A DNA stretch of 64,000 nucleotides from positions 31,707 through 95,706 of the forward strand of contig JASANE010001758.1 of the NCBI GenBank assembly GCA_030248225.1, read 5' to 3'. This document shows, piece after piece, positions 1 to 12,253 of this stretch. Position 1 is the first letter of the stretch. Every line of letters starts with the position of its first letter. The notes under the pieces are model-generated. The model searched no databases, was not told where the DNA came from, and saw only the letters and a program-made list of their open reading frames with translations. This DNA is from Trileptium ribeirensis (taxonomy: Eukaryota; Nematoda; Enoplea; Enoplida; Thoracostomopsidae). The position numbers and the translations under genes are program-made.

Positions 1-2240
1 ACAAAATTAAAAAGAATGTCAGAGTTAGGAAGAGACGCTCATGGAGGTTTTTTGCGATTCGGTGCATAAGACTGGTGCCTAGACTTCATAAGATATTTGG
101 TAGGATCAGTCAGACGATTTTGAGCAGCTTAGGTATCTTAATGGTTCCTATACAGAATGTGATAATGGCGTTTTAAAGCTACTCCTAGAAGTACTGGCTT
201 CGGGCTCCATCCACTGTGAGGATGGAGTTTCTACAACATGACTTAGTTATGGTAATAAGGTTGCACAGAAGAGACGATCTTATCAATAAGATGGTAAACT
301 TTGAAAGATTAAAATCTGCACTAGTACCACAAAGGAACTTCATGTCTCCTGGTGTTGATGGTATAGTTTTCGTTTTCTTGAAAAACCAGGACGCCTAAGC
401 CATAATTATGGCGTTTGAAATGATCTTAAAATCCAGTTTAGGACTTAATCATATTCCAGTCTTGTGGAGACAGACAAAAATCGTCTTTATTCCCAAACTC
501 AGAAATGACTGCTATACTGAGCTTAAGGTATATCGAGCTATCAATTTATCATCTTTTCTACTGAAAACTCTTGAAAGATTGATAGCAATTTACATATGTG
601 GCATCTTAAGCAAGTCTAAATTACATGACAATTAGCATGCCTATCGTGAAGGAAGAAGTGCTACATCTGCCTTTCAGTTCACTAAGGCATGGATTGAACA
701 GGAAATGTTTACTGGCAAATTTGTCTGTGCAGTCTTTCTAGATATTTCTGGGGTATTAGACTGCACATAATTGGAGTTTATTTTTAAAAGTATGGATAAA
801 TTTAGTATTCCTAAGACCCTCAGAATTTGAATACATAAATTATTGAGCACGAGAATTGTATCAGAAATGGGACAGGCCACACAAGCAGTCAGAGCTACAA
901 GGGTATTTCTCCAGGGACGAATATTTTCTCCTATCCTCTGGTATTTGGTAGTAAATAATATCATCACCAGACTTAATGATAATCGATATTTTGTGTAGGC
1001 TACTCTGATGATCTTATCTATTATCATCTTCTATATACCTTAGGACTACTTGTAATAAATAGGCTTCAACGCTGTCTAAACTCATTTTATGCGTGGCGCT
1101 ATGCTAGAGGACTTACTATTAATGCAGGAAAGGGTAAAGGTGTAGGTTTTAAAGAAAAAGAAGGCTGGATGATCAAAACGATATTCGCATTGGGGCGAAA
1201 ATTTTCCGCTGGGCAACAGAGTCAATTTTCTTGGCTTAGTTCTAGATAAAAGTTTAACATGGAAGGCTCACATTGAAGAATCACGGCTTAAGGTCTTTAG
1301 AATTGTTTTTGCACTCAAAGGATTTATTGAAAGTAACTGAGGGCTGCGCCCCCATGCTATCTACTTTCTTTACTGAACTGTTGTCCTTACAAGCCTTCCC
1401 TATAAAGTGGTATAGGATGGCATTTGTTACTTCTTGTAAAAACTTAGAAAGGGTCGAGGCTTTGGCTTGTCGCATGAACACTGTTGCAGTCAAATCTATA
1501 CAAGTGTGCGGTATTAAAACGATTTTATGCATACTCCAATGATATTCTGATCAAGGAACATGCTTAAAAGGAATATTTCGGGCTTAAAATTGTATGTGCT
1601 TGGAAGGAATTGTGCATTTGGCTCATATGCAAATGTTATTTAACGACATTGGGGGTCTATTGCATCTCTCTTATGATATTGTTAGGTCTACAAGACAGTA
1701 AGAATTATAGCTGTACGGATTGAAGTGAGGTTAGGCAAGACAAATCGGATTTACTCTGTTACACAGATGGATCGGCTATCCAAGATGGCAACAGGCATTG
1801 TGGCGCCGGAATTTATATACCAGGCAGAGTAATGGAATCCTACCCTTTAGGCAGTTTGACTACTGTTTTTGAAGTATTGGCCATCGAAAGATGTGCCATG
1901 ATAATAGATAATTTTAGACTGTAAAATAAAAGATATGTATTTTGAGTGATAGTGGAACGGCAGTGCTGGCTCTTGGGAAGTCTTTATTCTCTTTAAGGTG
2001 TGTTAAATGGCTAAACATGATAGGCCGAAATAATTTAGTCACTCTGTAGGGTAAAAGGCTATTCCGGAATCGAAGTTCACGAAATAGCGGATCAATTATC
2101 CGGGCACGAGTTTAATACTAAGACTTCAATTCAAACTACGCTGTTGTAAATTAGCGTCTCGTGCTCTCTAAAAACTGTCATCGTGGTGAAAGTGGTCATT
2201 TGATGAATGGTAAATTGTCTGAAATGAACTAAGAAATAGT
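1..2240 (+). mobile_element. Decayed I-type non-LTR retrotransposon (RT plus RNase H)
   Basis: A string of broken + strand reading frames matches the second ORF of an I/R1-group LINE in domain order. RT begins near 341 with MSPGVDGI. The finger/palm part follows at about 470-600 with the block SSFLLKTLERLI, then FLDISG (motif A region, about 735-755), and FLQGRIFSPILWYLVVNN (about 905-955). The segment NRLQRCLNSFYAWRYARGLTIN lies near 1050-1120, and FLGLVLDKSLTWKAHIEES near 1230-1280. An RNase H domain follows at about 1750-2130. Stops and frameshifts interrupt every few hundred bases, so the copy is dead. The 5' part, including the endonuclease, lies outside the window or is lost. The clade is inferred from the combination of RT and RNase H; an R1/LOA-type relative is possible. 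Confidence 0.8.
1740..1924 (+). pseudogene. RNase H domain of the I-type element
   Basis: The + strand frame reads LLCYTDGSAIQDG followed by GAGIYIPG, then YPLGSLTTVFEVLAIERCA. This is the RNase H pattern: the first catalytic Asp in YTDGS, the Gly-Ala-Gly strand, and Glu in FEVLAIERC where FQAEI..A is usual. A stop follows at about 1922. A further piece with a GxxGxxxxEIADQL-like end lies at about 2062-2100 and would hold the last catalytic Asp. Such domains remove RNA from the RNA/DNA hybrid during target-primed reverse transcription. A related domain lies on the opposite strand at 61205-61594. Confidence 0.75.
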
Positions 2241-2299
2241 TTTTGAAAACAATAGGCTAACCTCGAAGTTAAATTAAATAAGGGAGCCAACTTGAAAGA

Positions 2300-2540
2300 T
2301 CGCTTAAACATCAACATATTAAGTGCACAAAGTCTAACGCACGTAGTATCAAAAATAAACTACCTGATTTACAAGCTTTTCTGAAACTTAACGATTATGC
2401 GATTGTTAATATTTCAGAAACAAGGCTTGATGATACGATTTTCGATTCTATACTTGAAATCCCAGAATGCAATTCGTAAAGGTAGAAAACATGGTAGATA
2501 GAAGTTGTGGCGTTGCTATTTTAATGAGAGCGTGGAGTAA
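2300..2540 (+). pseudogene. CR1/Jockey-type endonuclease fragment
   Basis: The stretch at about 2350-2480 reads KNKLPDLQAFLKLNDYAIVN followed directly by ISETRLDD. This matches the N-terminal part of the apurinic-type endonuclease of CR1-like LINEs, where SIxNKxxxL is followed by ITETWL. The preceding AQSL and the later RSCGVAIL (GGV-type strand, about 2500-2525) are in the expected order, although the frame shifts between them. It stops abruptly at about 2538 where dispersed repeat family A begins. It is a separate insertion from the I-type remnant upstream. Confidence 0.6.
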
Positions 2541-3150
2541 CGCAGTGGAGATTGTGTGTTGCAGGGGTGAAAGCTTTTAAATTCCGTCTGTGTGTGCGAT
2601 CGACCAGAACGACTTATCCGATTTTCATGATCTTGGGCTCATTCAAACCGGTATAGCCGATTTACAGTGTACATCCCCGAGGGTTCTTTGATTTGAGGTG
2701 TGGTTCCGGGGTCAGAGACCAAATTAATGGTTTTTATAACATTTTAGTACCCTTCGCGGAAGCAAGGTTATTTTTATCTTAACTTTCGAATTTTTTCTCT
2801 AGTTGGTTTTATTTCATACTGAAATGATAAATGCCATCCCTCTTTCTTGTTTTTCGGTTAAGGCTACGATTCTGGAGTTGTGGGGTTTCAGCTATGGCAT
2901 CCTCGTGGTTCCTCGACCAAAAATTCGAAAATTTGTTCTGACGTCCTGGGTGGCTGAAAACTTTCAATTGGGTTTTTTTCAGGCATAGGAACGGATAATT
3001 TTTTTTCATTTTTTCATATTTTTTCTTTCATTGTTGGTTTTGCTCTGTGACCCATGGTTCCGTGGGTACGGGGGTATGGCGTCCCTGTGGTCGGGTTCAC
3101 AGGTCAAAATGAAGGTTTTTCAGTAGTGTTTGTTTAACCCGTCGTTCGCG
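2538..3150. repeat. Dispersed repeat family A, copy 1
   Basis: The segment starting GTGGAGATTGTGTGTTGCAG is shared with 34228 onward. It includes the blocks TTGGTTTTATTTCATA, GATAAATGCC and a GGTTCCTCG-centred unit. Inside it, roughly 170 bp sub-units recur: a tacggg/tatggcg/gtggttc block appears near 2890 and again near 3065. It has no coding potential that I recognise. Its right edge truncates the Gypsy-type pol remnant on the - strand. Confidence 0.65.
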
Positions 3151-3620
3151 GCTCTCTGTTCTGGGGTTTTATCCTGCCTCTTACGTCTAGAACGTCTCTT
3201 AGGTGACAACATTGCCACTATCCTGCGGTATCCTTCCACATCAGAATCACTATCAGAAGAGAATGAAACGTTTATATCGTGCCGTGTGTCTCAAGAGAGA
3301 CCATCTGCATTTGCATGAGCCTTACCGGGCCGGCAAGTGATCTCAAATCCACCAAATTCTATTAATAATTCGATTCTCCACTAAGCCAAGCGTGAGTTTC
3401 GCGGAGGCCGGTCAAAAAGAGCCTTAAGCCGCTTGTGGTCCGTTTCCACATGGAGTTCGTGTCCTAATAGATAATGTCGGAAGCGTAGAGCGGCCCAACG
3501 TAGGGCCAAGGCTCCTGTCTTGGTGAGTGGGTATCTACGTTGATAGTCCAATAGAGATTTGCTAGCGTAAGCTATAGGTGGGACTCCTTTTTCAGTGTTT
3601 TGGGATAGGACAGCTCCCAA
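3130..3620 (-). pseudogene. Gypsy-type RNase H (C-terminal end of pol remnant)
   Basis: The - strand frame 3620-3381 reads PPIAYASKSLLDYQRRYPLT, then LRFRHYLLGHELHVETDHK. These are hallmark blocks of the RNase H that follows RT in Gypsy/Metaviridae elements. After a stop, about 3380-3290 continues with EFGGFEITCRPGKAHANADG and LS, the conserved end of that domain. A basic, Ser/Asp-rich tail runs to about 3130. No integrase (HHCC or DDE) is found below; dispersed repeat family A occupies its place, so pol is truncated. Confidence 0.8.
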
Positions 3621-3623
3621 TGT

Positions 3624-4640
3624 CTAACCAGATGCATCAGTTTTCAATCTAAATGCGTTTGAGAAATCGAGGTCGATTAATAGTTCTTCAACGAGGACTT
3701 TACGTAATTTGTTAAAAGCTTCCTCACACTGAGATGTCCATCGGTATTCGGTGTCCTTTCGCCGTAGGGAGTTTAAATGTTCGCATACGTGCGAATAATT
3801 AGGTATGAATTTGTGGTAGTATCCAACAAGATCTAGGAAACTTTGCAGTTGTGTCGAGGACTCGGGGCGTTTGTAGTTATCAGTTGCGATAGTCTTTTCA
3901 GGATCTGGTCTCACGCCATCGGAACTAATAATGCGTCCTAAGTACTTAAGTTGCTTTTGCCCAAGTTTGCGTTTAGATGGCTTCAACTTAAGCATGGGTT
4001 GCCGAAATCGGTGCAGTACGGTGACTAGGTCTACGAGGTGTTGATAAAAGTTAGTGCAAAAGATCAAGATGTAATCGATGTGGATTACACATCTTTCCCG
4101 TTCTAAACCTTTTGAGGATAATTGGGAAGAATTATGTGCAAAGGGGAGAACGTTGTATTCGTATTGTCCATGGACATTCATGAAGTAAGTCCTTTCCTTT
4201 GTTTCAGGGTCAAGTTCTAGTTGCCAGAAACCTTTGTTTAAGTCCGAACTAGCCATAAAGTTAGTGTCTCGTAGACGTCCTAAAATGTCGCCAATGCAGG
4301 ATTACGGGCATACGTCTCGTTCTGTAGCTGTGTTCAAGTTACTAAAGTCGACACACAGGCGTAGTGATCCGTCATTCTTGGTTATATATACTGTGGGTGA
4401 TCCCAAAGGGGACTCCGAGGGTGAATTACTCCTGTTTCATATTGTTCAGTTCCTCTCAAACAGGTTCTCCAAAGAGTGGGCAAAAATATATGGAACTTGT
4501 TTAATTGGTGTAGCGTTTCCAGTGTTAATGTTACGTTGGTCAATGTGACATCGGCGTAAGTCAAACCGATTGGTACTAAAGACGTCAGAGTTTTTTGAGG
4601 ATATCGTCTTTAATTGCTTCAGCTGGAAGGGGTTCATAGA
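3624..4640 (-). pseudogene. Gypsy-type reverse transcriptase, broken
   Basis: The - strand frame 4256-3624 carries MASSDLNKGFWQLELDPETK, which is RT motif A with the catalytic Asp in SDL. It continues with the connection to RNase H, including LKYLGRIISSDGVRPDP and FLDLVGYYHKFIPNYS. The catalytic box, normally YxDD, reads HIDY here, so one catalytic Asp is lost. The N-terminal part lies at 4640-4260 in other frames (NDGSLRLCVDFSNLN, and a DQRNINTGNATPIKQ block near 4520-4480) and is separated by at least one frameshift. The usual role is copying element RNA in a virus-like particle. This copy cannot be active. Confidence 0.85.
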
Positions 4641-5740
4641 GGTGTTGGAGAAGTTAATCTCGCTGAGGATTGGGTCAGTGTCGATTGCTTTCTTTTTTTC
4701 GTAATTACCTGTACGACATTGCCGGTGGATACTCTTAAATTATTGCATTGCCTAAGGTGCTTGGCTGGTTGATGCTTCAGCAGGTTGTTATTCCGATCGT
4801 ATAGATTCTCAACTTCAAAGTTGTGGTGGATTTCGATGTTTCCTACGGTTTGTCGGACATGGGTTATTACGGGTATGTTTCCGAAGTTTATTATTGCTAC
4901 TAGAGTAAGCGTTTGTCCTGTTGGTACCAAGAAATGAGCGATTGCTAAATCCAAGATAATGGGTCAGGTACAAATAAATGTTGGTGTTTGGTGGAACTTG
5001 TCGTAACGTCGGCTTACAACACTGATAACAGGCGGATGGTAATCTGCTTGCTCTGCGAAAGGTACGGAGCATTTCTCCAAACGGTACAACAAGTGGAGAC
5101 AGCGGTATTTGAATAGTAACGGCGTGGCGATAGGGTTATAAAGGCGGTTCCTAACATGCATTCGTATGGGGTTTCGTTAGTGATTTAGAATTAGCAAGGT
5201 CTGTTGAGTGTTCCAATGGTTATGGCGACATTCACGACTCCGTTTATGGACAGCTCTAATTGTCTGGCAGAAAATATCCGAATATTATTCGATTAGCCTG
5301 GGACTAATCCCAAGCGTGCAGCAGTGGCTTGGCACAGTATGGAGACATCCGTTCCTGTATTGATATGAGTATTTACAGATGTCCCTAGGATAGTAGTATT
5401 GATAATCAATGGTGTATTGGTGGCTTTAAGGCAATTGACTCGATTGGTTACGATTCCAGAACGAGATCTGCTACGTAGTCGACGGTTATGGTTTGGGAAT
5501 ACTCTCTATCCTCAATAAAGACCATTCTTTCTTCAGGAGGAGCACGTGGAGTAGGGTGTTTTCGTGTATTTCGACGCGGGTTTATGCTAACTCTACAGGT
5601 TGGACGGATTTTGTCAGGTGACAAGATGGCTATACATTGAGCTTTCTTAAGCGATATAATTGCTTGAGATTCATCGGCATTCGAAGTTGTGGATGCTTGA
5701 AGACTTCGCTCAGTGGGCGGTCGGTGTTAAGTCAGTATGC
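4641..5740 (-). pseudogene. Gypsy-type protease and linker remnant
   Basis: Reading the - strand from about 5480 to 5290 gives GTSVNTHINTGTDVSILCQA, then TAARLGLVPG. This is the flap-to-active-site region of a retroviral-type aspartic protease. The active-site triad is NTG instead of DTG, so the catalytic Asp is mutated. Upstream, about 5700-5480, is a basic Arg/Pro-rich linker. Downstream, 5160-4640, the open but frame-broken stretch probably corresponds to the protease C-terminus and the linker to RT. The order protease, RT, RNase H on the - strand is normal for Gypsy. Confidence 0.65.
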
Positions 5741-5744
5741 GGAT

Positions 5745-7165
5745 TCACAAAGCGGTTTCTAGCAGGGAACCATCGGGGTAAATGATAAGCGGGCGATAAT
5801 TTACATATATAGATACCATCCTAACACTATGATACCTATAACAATGATGATTACTAAGTATATTGAGAGTCCGGTATATTCCAATGCCGGAAGGGGGATA
5901 ACTCGGTGTAGTTGTTCTTTGGATATTTGCGCGAATTGCAGGAAAATGGCTTTCGCATTTCCCAAAGAGCTCCACGTTAAGTGTTTCAACTGTGCATTAG
6001 TTAACCGGTCTAGTGTGATATTAGGATTAACTTTAACCATTACTTATTCGGGCTGTGGCATGCTGGTTAGCATAAGGGATTCTACGATTAGTAGTGTATA
6101 ATTACCATGTGAAATCCATACGACTCTATGTTCGTGTACTACTTCGTTTTGTCCTTGTGTGATATGTGCTAAATGTCGTTTGTCAGTGATTGCGAGTCTC
6201 TTCCGATTTACGGAACAGAACTCCTTGCATGATAGTGTAAATGTCGGTACCTTGTCAATTGGCCCGATCAGTGAACGGTTCTGACATTTTGATTTAGTGT
6301 ACTCAGACGTGAGATCATCCGAGATAATTCAGTCAAGACAATGAATCGGTTTATCAGTTACAAGCGCGTGCAGTTCGCAAAATACGATGCCAGGGTGGCG
6401 TTTACAAACAGCTAGGTTTAAGATTTCAAAGCGCGATGAATATACGCGAGGGACATACTCAGGCTGCGGCAATTTCATGTGCGTTCGGGTAGCGGGTACA
6501 TTCCATCCAGTATTATATACTCGGAAATAAGGTAGTACGTCATTTGTATCTGGTAAGGGTAACTGCAAGATAAATCCGAACCGAAAAGCATTCAGCTCAA
6601 CGTTAACTGGAAAACACGACCAAACTAGTAAGCTAAATTGGGGATTTCGTGGATCCATATTAAATTAGCGTCTCAACATAAGGGCGTCTACTGCGGTCGG
6701 TGTCAATTCTCAGCTAACATGAATTGCATTATGGCTTTGACAGACGATTCAATGTTAGCTCGAACTGTATGGGTAAGCAACATCTGATTCACTTGCATCA
6801 GTCCCTTAACCTGTGCTACTTTATCGACTACTTCCTGCGTACTATAGTGTAAGAATGCGTACAACTGTTTATTATCCTGGATTAACTTCCTAATTCCTTT
6901 CGTGTTATGTAGGGTGGCTTCCATCGTTTATCTGATATATTTTCTCATAGCATGAACTTGTTTTCCTATATTATATATCTGGATGTCACTAGAAATATCC
7001 GTACCTAAGAATCCTGTGACTGTTCCAGCGTCGGCAGCTATTAAGGTAACGAAATGTTTTCCTATTTTCATCACGATAGAAATGCTTGTTACTGTCTCAA
7101 AATGAGCGCATAAGGTTGGAATAATATTGGATATCTCAGTCTCTAATTCTGGTTTTTACTAGTGT
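5745..7165 (-). pseudogene. Env-like glycoprotein remnant of an LTR element
   Basis: Broken - strand frames contain, in order: a stretch with IAADAGTVTGFLGTD (about 7060-7010), a coiled-coil-like heptad region (6924-6703), a middle domain with spaced Cys (6658-6329), an NYTLLI-containing part near 6100, and a C-terminal hydrophobic segment of about 20 residues (YLVIIIVIGIIVLGW, about 5870-5820) followed by a short tail. Heptads, then Cys-containing body, then single membrane anchor is the layout of errantivirus or F-like env proteins, which act in membrane fusion in intact elements. Stops and frameshifts occur at about 6930, 6700 and 6325. The assignment is from architecture only. It lies upstream of the protease/RT remnant on the same strand, which is the wrong order for one intact element. 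Confidence 0.5.
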
Positions 7166-8330
7166 TGTACCGGGGCCGAGACTAGCCTACCCGGGCCACG
7201 GCCGGCACCCGAACCAGCCGAAAAATACAATGTGTTTGATTTCCAGCGCATATAGAGCTTATATACTGTAACGAAGAACAATCGAACGCTAGGGTTTTAT
7301 AGAGAAATTTAGCACTCTGGACTTTTGGGAATGTCCGACTGTCGTTGCGAATAGCAATGAACTCTGATCCTTTAATTCAACCTACAGTTAAGCCAAATCA
7401 ATATCTCAAAGTACTCAAATTCAACTATCAGCCTGGCCTCAAGGCTATACTACTATCACTGTCTATGCGTGTATACACAACCAATTCCACTCTGTGCATT
7501 CTCAGCAAAAGAAGTATGCGCGGGTTCAGTATGGGTAATCCCTGTAAATGTACTGCGGTTCAAAACAAACAACTCCAAATGAAACGATGAGTAAAGTACA
7601 CACTTACAAAATCCCCAACACAAAATCCACCAAACTGAAAAAATCAATAATATCTCCAACCACAAAAGAAAAGAATATTTGTTAAAATATCGCAAAGGTG
7701 AGCACATGCTCTTTAACACTCATCATCATGCCACAGTGTCTCTATCTTTACTTCTTCACAGGAAAATCTTTATACCGCCTTAATATCCACGAGCCGCGTG
7801 ACTGTCCACAATAATCGCCCAATAATAGAATGCCGAGGTGCTACTGCGTGAGTAAACGATAAGCAGGTATGCCTCTATTCCCGTACACAAATGTGCCAAT
7901 GTCCAAACTCTTTAAGCCACTAGGAAACAAAAGTAATCAGTTAATACCTCCACAAAGTCCAAGCAACAGGACAAAACTGACTTACAATAACCGAAGAAAA
8001 AATCACTAGCGAACTTCCAAGTGACGAACAAAACAAACCGTCGCGCAATAACCAACGAACAACTGGCGCAACAAGACAATCGTCAAAACTCTAAGACTGT
8101 CGGATAAGACTGAGGCTACAAACAGAGCACAGAGTATCTTAAATACTCAGGCGGCAGCTAAGTCAAATGCTATCTCAAAACGAATTTGAAATCTGTTTAA
8201 CTTTTCAACGTCTTTATCCCAAGGCAGCCCAGTAGGTTATAATTAGCTACATGTTTTGACTATCCCGCCCCGGTGACAACAAATACTGTCAGTAAAACTA
8301 TTAACGTTACACAATATAAATCAATATTTG
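7166..8330 (-). other. Possible LTR/leader region of the minus-strand element
   Basis: No coding similarity is seen. On the - strand, TATTTAAG (8145-8138) sits in a setting resembling a retroelement core promoter, with GTGCTCTG and CTCAGTC about 20-40 bases downstream, followed by several hundred bases of T/G-rich leader-like sequence. A GC-rich patch lies at 7165-7225. I could not find a matching second LTR or a primer-binding site, so this is a tentative reading. Confidence 0.25.
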
Positions 8331-9997
8331 AATCAAAACAACTCAAATCTTTCTATATTAAACAAGAACCATTTGTTTGAAATGTCGACTAAAATTCAAT
8401 TGTAATCGATCCCAACTTAATCAAAGCATGTGGTTGCTTAGAAAACCTTTAATACAATATATTATAAAGTACGATATAGAGATAAGACTATATAAATATA
8501 TACAGCCACCGCACACTCATACAGCTCATTATATATCCGCGCAACAACCTATATATACTGACTAACAAACCTGAAATACGTAACATATACATACGGAACA
8601 GAATTACAAATACATACATACACAAATATACTCATGTACACAAGGACATCCATACTTATGTGCAAACTAAGATTCAGACACATACAACGTTTTTGCTTTT
8701 GATAAATCATCGCAAAAGCGCTCACACGAGCTAATAACTTCAGGTAAAGCTAGATATATGTGACATATATTTTAAATATATAATATATAGGATAGGGTAC
8801 AAAAATGGCGAAGTATATACATAAGTATTAATTGCTGTAATCTAAACAAGCATCCGCGCAACAAAATAGACAAAATTTACTCTATGACTTAGGTAAGACA
8901 TAAAATGTAAGGGTAGTGCGGACGAACAAACTTCAAGTTCTGCGACAGACAATAACTTTAGTACTATTGTCGTACATGGTATTATCGCTAGTAAATATAG
9001 CTTCAAATACAAAAGCATTCCACACAAATATACGTAAACTCCCAAGTATCTCTGAGAAATCCCTCTCATAATTCATCACTACGCGTTTGTACATCTTATA
9101 CAACACAATCCTACTAATCTTAACCAAATCTATTGTAGCATGTATTGCAGTCAATTGAACTTAACAGCGTTAAAAAGTCGAAAAATATATTGAGTGAATA
9201 CATTAGCACATAGTATAGAAATATAACATATATACGAAATAATGCTATGCAGCAGAGGATAACTACTCTTCTTTCTTATCTGAGAATTGTTTCAAATTGG
9301 AGCTATTACGTATACTTTTAGAATCGACAATTACGTCCAAAAGGTTTAAAAAACGTATTGCGTGTGAAAAATGGCTTTACGAAACTATTATAACAGTGAA
9401 AATCACAATCACTTAGTTGAACATTTAGCGTACGACTTTTAGATTGGTTACACAGACTGCTAAAATCGTGCGCCTTGTTTTCATCCAAGCCTGCTAAGCT
9501 GGCGTTGGGAACAACTTAAGACACCACTACGGATACCTAGTAGAAATGACAAGCCATACCCAATTTAATGCAATGAATATTTATAAAAATAATAATATTT
9601 AAATCCACACCTTGACTAAATCGAGCGAGTGCTGTTCTAAAGCCTTAGATTACTCAAAACTATCATAGCAAGTAGGAATAGTCAATAGTAGTTGCTTGCT
9701 ACAACATTCAAGACAACGGTTACAATCGTGGTTTATACGATAATATAACTAGGAATTTTGAAAGTCGGTGGCAGTATAGTACAACACACGTATGCGCAAA
9801 AAATCTTTCCGCCGAAAACTTTTTGCTACGGCAACACGAAGACATGACAGATTAGCTTTGTGAACGAAACTCAACAAGCACTGTATTTTCTGTGCAAGTG
9901 CGTACGATAAATTTAGTCAAAACAAAATTTCCGGCTTCAATAACTAAGCGTAGTAGCATTTAACATGTAAAAATAGAAATATGTAATAAGTGCAAAA
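8331..9997. other. AT-rich non-coding stretch, nothing recognised
   Basis: Contains TA/ACATA-rich low-complexity sequence (about 8450-8660 and 8750-8800). The short open frames on both strands have no family features. Confidence 0.5.
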
Positions 9998-10080
9998 CCG
10001 GGGGGGCGTGGTTCAGACAACGATCTTCTGCATTTGGGCCCGCAAGTAGGTGCTCGCCGACTGCCCGCTAAGCTACCCCT
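9998..10080 (-). repeat. tRNA-like segment (possible SINE head)
   Basis: The - strand reads GGGGTAGCTTAGCGGGCAG, which fits the pol III A box (TRGCNNAGYNGG). About 50 bases later comes a weak B-box-like segment and a run of seven C that can pair in part with the opening G run. A clean cloverleaf cannot be drawn, so it is more likely a degraded tRNA-derived repeat than a working tRNA. Confidence 0.25.
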
Positions 10081-10990
10081 GCCTGACTACATAGCAACTA
10101 CACAACAGCTCTATCTGTAAGGTAACATTTTAATTTAGGCTTAGTGATGATTTTACAAACTAATTCAAAGCCCACGTGCTCTTGTTACAATACCATATGT
10201 ACATACATTCGAACAGAGGGGTGGGAGGAGTAAAATCCCTCTGGGAATCCGGACCCCCCCGTGGACTAAGGTGAACTCATATGCAAAAATTTGACGCCGG
10301 CGACCAGAAAACATGTCTCTACTACCGTACCAACCCTTTCCTCCCGAATAATTTCGCCGGCTACCGGTGGTTACCCCTGTTGGGGGAGTTCTACCCCACT
10401 GGCATGTATATAAGCATCGTCGGAATGTATGAAAAATATATTTTTGTCAAAAGAAAAACCATATCCAAATTTTGTTTGTATACGTAATAATCTTGTTGAA
10501 ATATCAAAAACTCAACACAAATCGTTTTAACATTTTATTTTATTAGCTTAATAAACTGTACGTTATGAGTTAAAGTTCACAGTTTCAGGAAGGTGATGTG
10601 GAATTTGTACTGTACTAGTTAGTAGCAAGCATTATATCTTCAGCTAAAGCTCCAGGGTGTTTATCTGTTTTATTAATTTGGCAACAAAATATTTCTTCTG
10701 AAACAGTAGTCCCGGCGCCTAAATTTTACCGGGGCCGGGGTTAAAGCTTCGACCAAGTACGCTTCGGCTAATAAGCCCCGCTACATCCCTAGTTTTTACA
10801 ATTATGGGTCAGTCGTACAATTGCTGCAATGGCAACAGTCAGATGAACAAGAGCCATCTGTGTTGTACAACAAGAAAGGGGTGGCTTCGTGCTAATCGGG
10901 TCTCCAATGTCTTAGTATCAGCTGTAAAACTACGATAGCTATGTAATTTGATCCGACATGATCATTAATACTTGGGGTTCTTCTACTACT
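10081..10990. other. Non-coding stretch, nothing recognised
   Basis: Contains C-rich and G-rich patches (10215-10265 and 10708-10745). The 68-codon + strand frame at 10281-10487 has no recognisable domain. Confidence 0.4.
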
Positions 10991-12200
10991 TCTACTTGGG
11001 AATTTACCACTACTCCTAAATGAGAGATCTCATTCATCGGGGTAGCAGTGGCATGAGTGGGTGAGAGCAACGCCAACCGCACAAATAGGAGAGCACACAG
11101 ATGCTACTAAATAGGCTACTGTTCCGATCGCCGGCAGGGGACTTAGCCAGGGCTGATATCTTTCGAGGTGTCCTAGTAATCGATTCTGCTTCCGACTCGT
11201 TTGTTTCGCTTCGGGCTGAGGAGCTGAATATGGGTGTTGATAACGCTATCATGAAGTTAGGACTCGGTTCCCTCAATGTACTCTTCGCATATGCTAACTG
11301 TTGATCGAGGTCTCTCGACAGTGGGCTTATTATCGGGGATTTACGCTACAGGGAGGTTATTGTGAGTCCTAACAAACGCAGTTGCGCTTCTAACAACTTC
11401 TGGCGGTCTCTTCGGTGAGATTTGATCTCGAACTCAGTATGGTCTATCACCTGTTGTACGAACATAACTGCGGGGATACCATTGGTGTGCTTGCGTAATT
11501 AGTTCATGGAATTCAGGGTTACTACTACGATAGGTATCCTAGTTCAAGGTGATCCTAACTCAACAAGGCCATAAACTAGGCTAATGGTTCCGTCTAAATC
11601 GGTGGAGACACAAATGGTGAATAATGTACTAGTATGGTTCCATCGTCCAAAATATATGTCAAAGTAACATTCACTCTGGGGAGGAATCGAAGATTTAACG
11701 TGATTCAGGTGAATCTCTCCACACTTTTGGCAAGCAGGTCGGTGATTTAACTCAGCCTTATAAATCTCTTTCATGGCGTCTGGCGATTCACGCATTTACC
11801 CACCAATTCCAAAAGAATCTCAGTGGAGTCCAGAGCGATTACCCTCATGTAAAGTGCTGTAGATCTATGTTCGATCGGTGAAGCTACGGCTAATATATAA
11901 GCTAAAGCAGTTCCGTCCCATTTAAGTTCAGGTTTACTGCATGCATTCGAGCGTATCTCAAACATTCGAGCTAAATTACTCAGCTGCTCAATGACGATAA
12001 GGGAACGTCGGCAAAACAGTATTCATGGCTGTGGGAAACAATGCCAGTCAAGCCTAAACGCTTGCTGGGTACTTTGAATTCTGCGTTGACTAATCGTTCT
12101 ACTGTTCGATCTTCGGAGTTGAGTTGGAATGTAGTAAATTCTATACGTTAATACTGGTATTTCACCGTTCTCATATAATCTGTGAGAATGATGGACATAT
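10990..12200 (-). pseudogene. Unidentified minus-strand coding remnant
   Basis: Overlapping - strand frames at 11965-11771 and 11795-11544 are longer than the surroundings would suggest and differ by one frameshift. They include a CQKCGEIHLNH segment that could be half of a zinc site. A further fragment with AEFKVPSKRLGLTG is visible near 12070. I do not recognise the protein. It lies on the same strand as the Gag-like remnant at 19500-20900 and is separated from the frame at 16679-16338 by the inserted CR1-like element, so it may be part of a larger element broken by that insertion. Confidence 0.3.
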
Positions 12201-12253
12201 AATCCGGTTCTAACAGTTCAGTCCCAATTGCATTCAGATATAACAAATAAACT

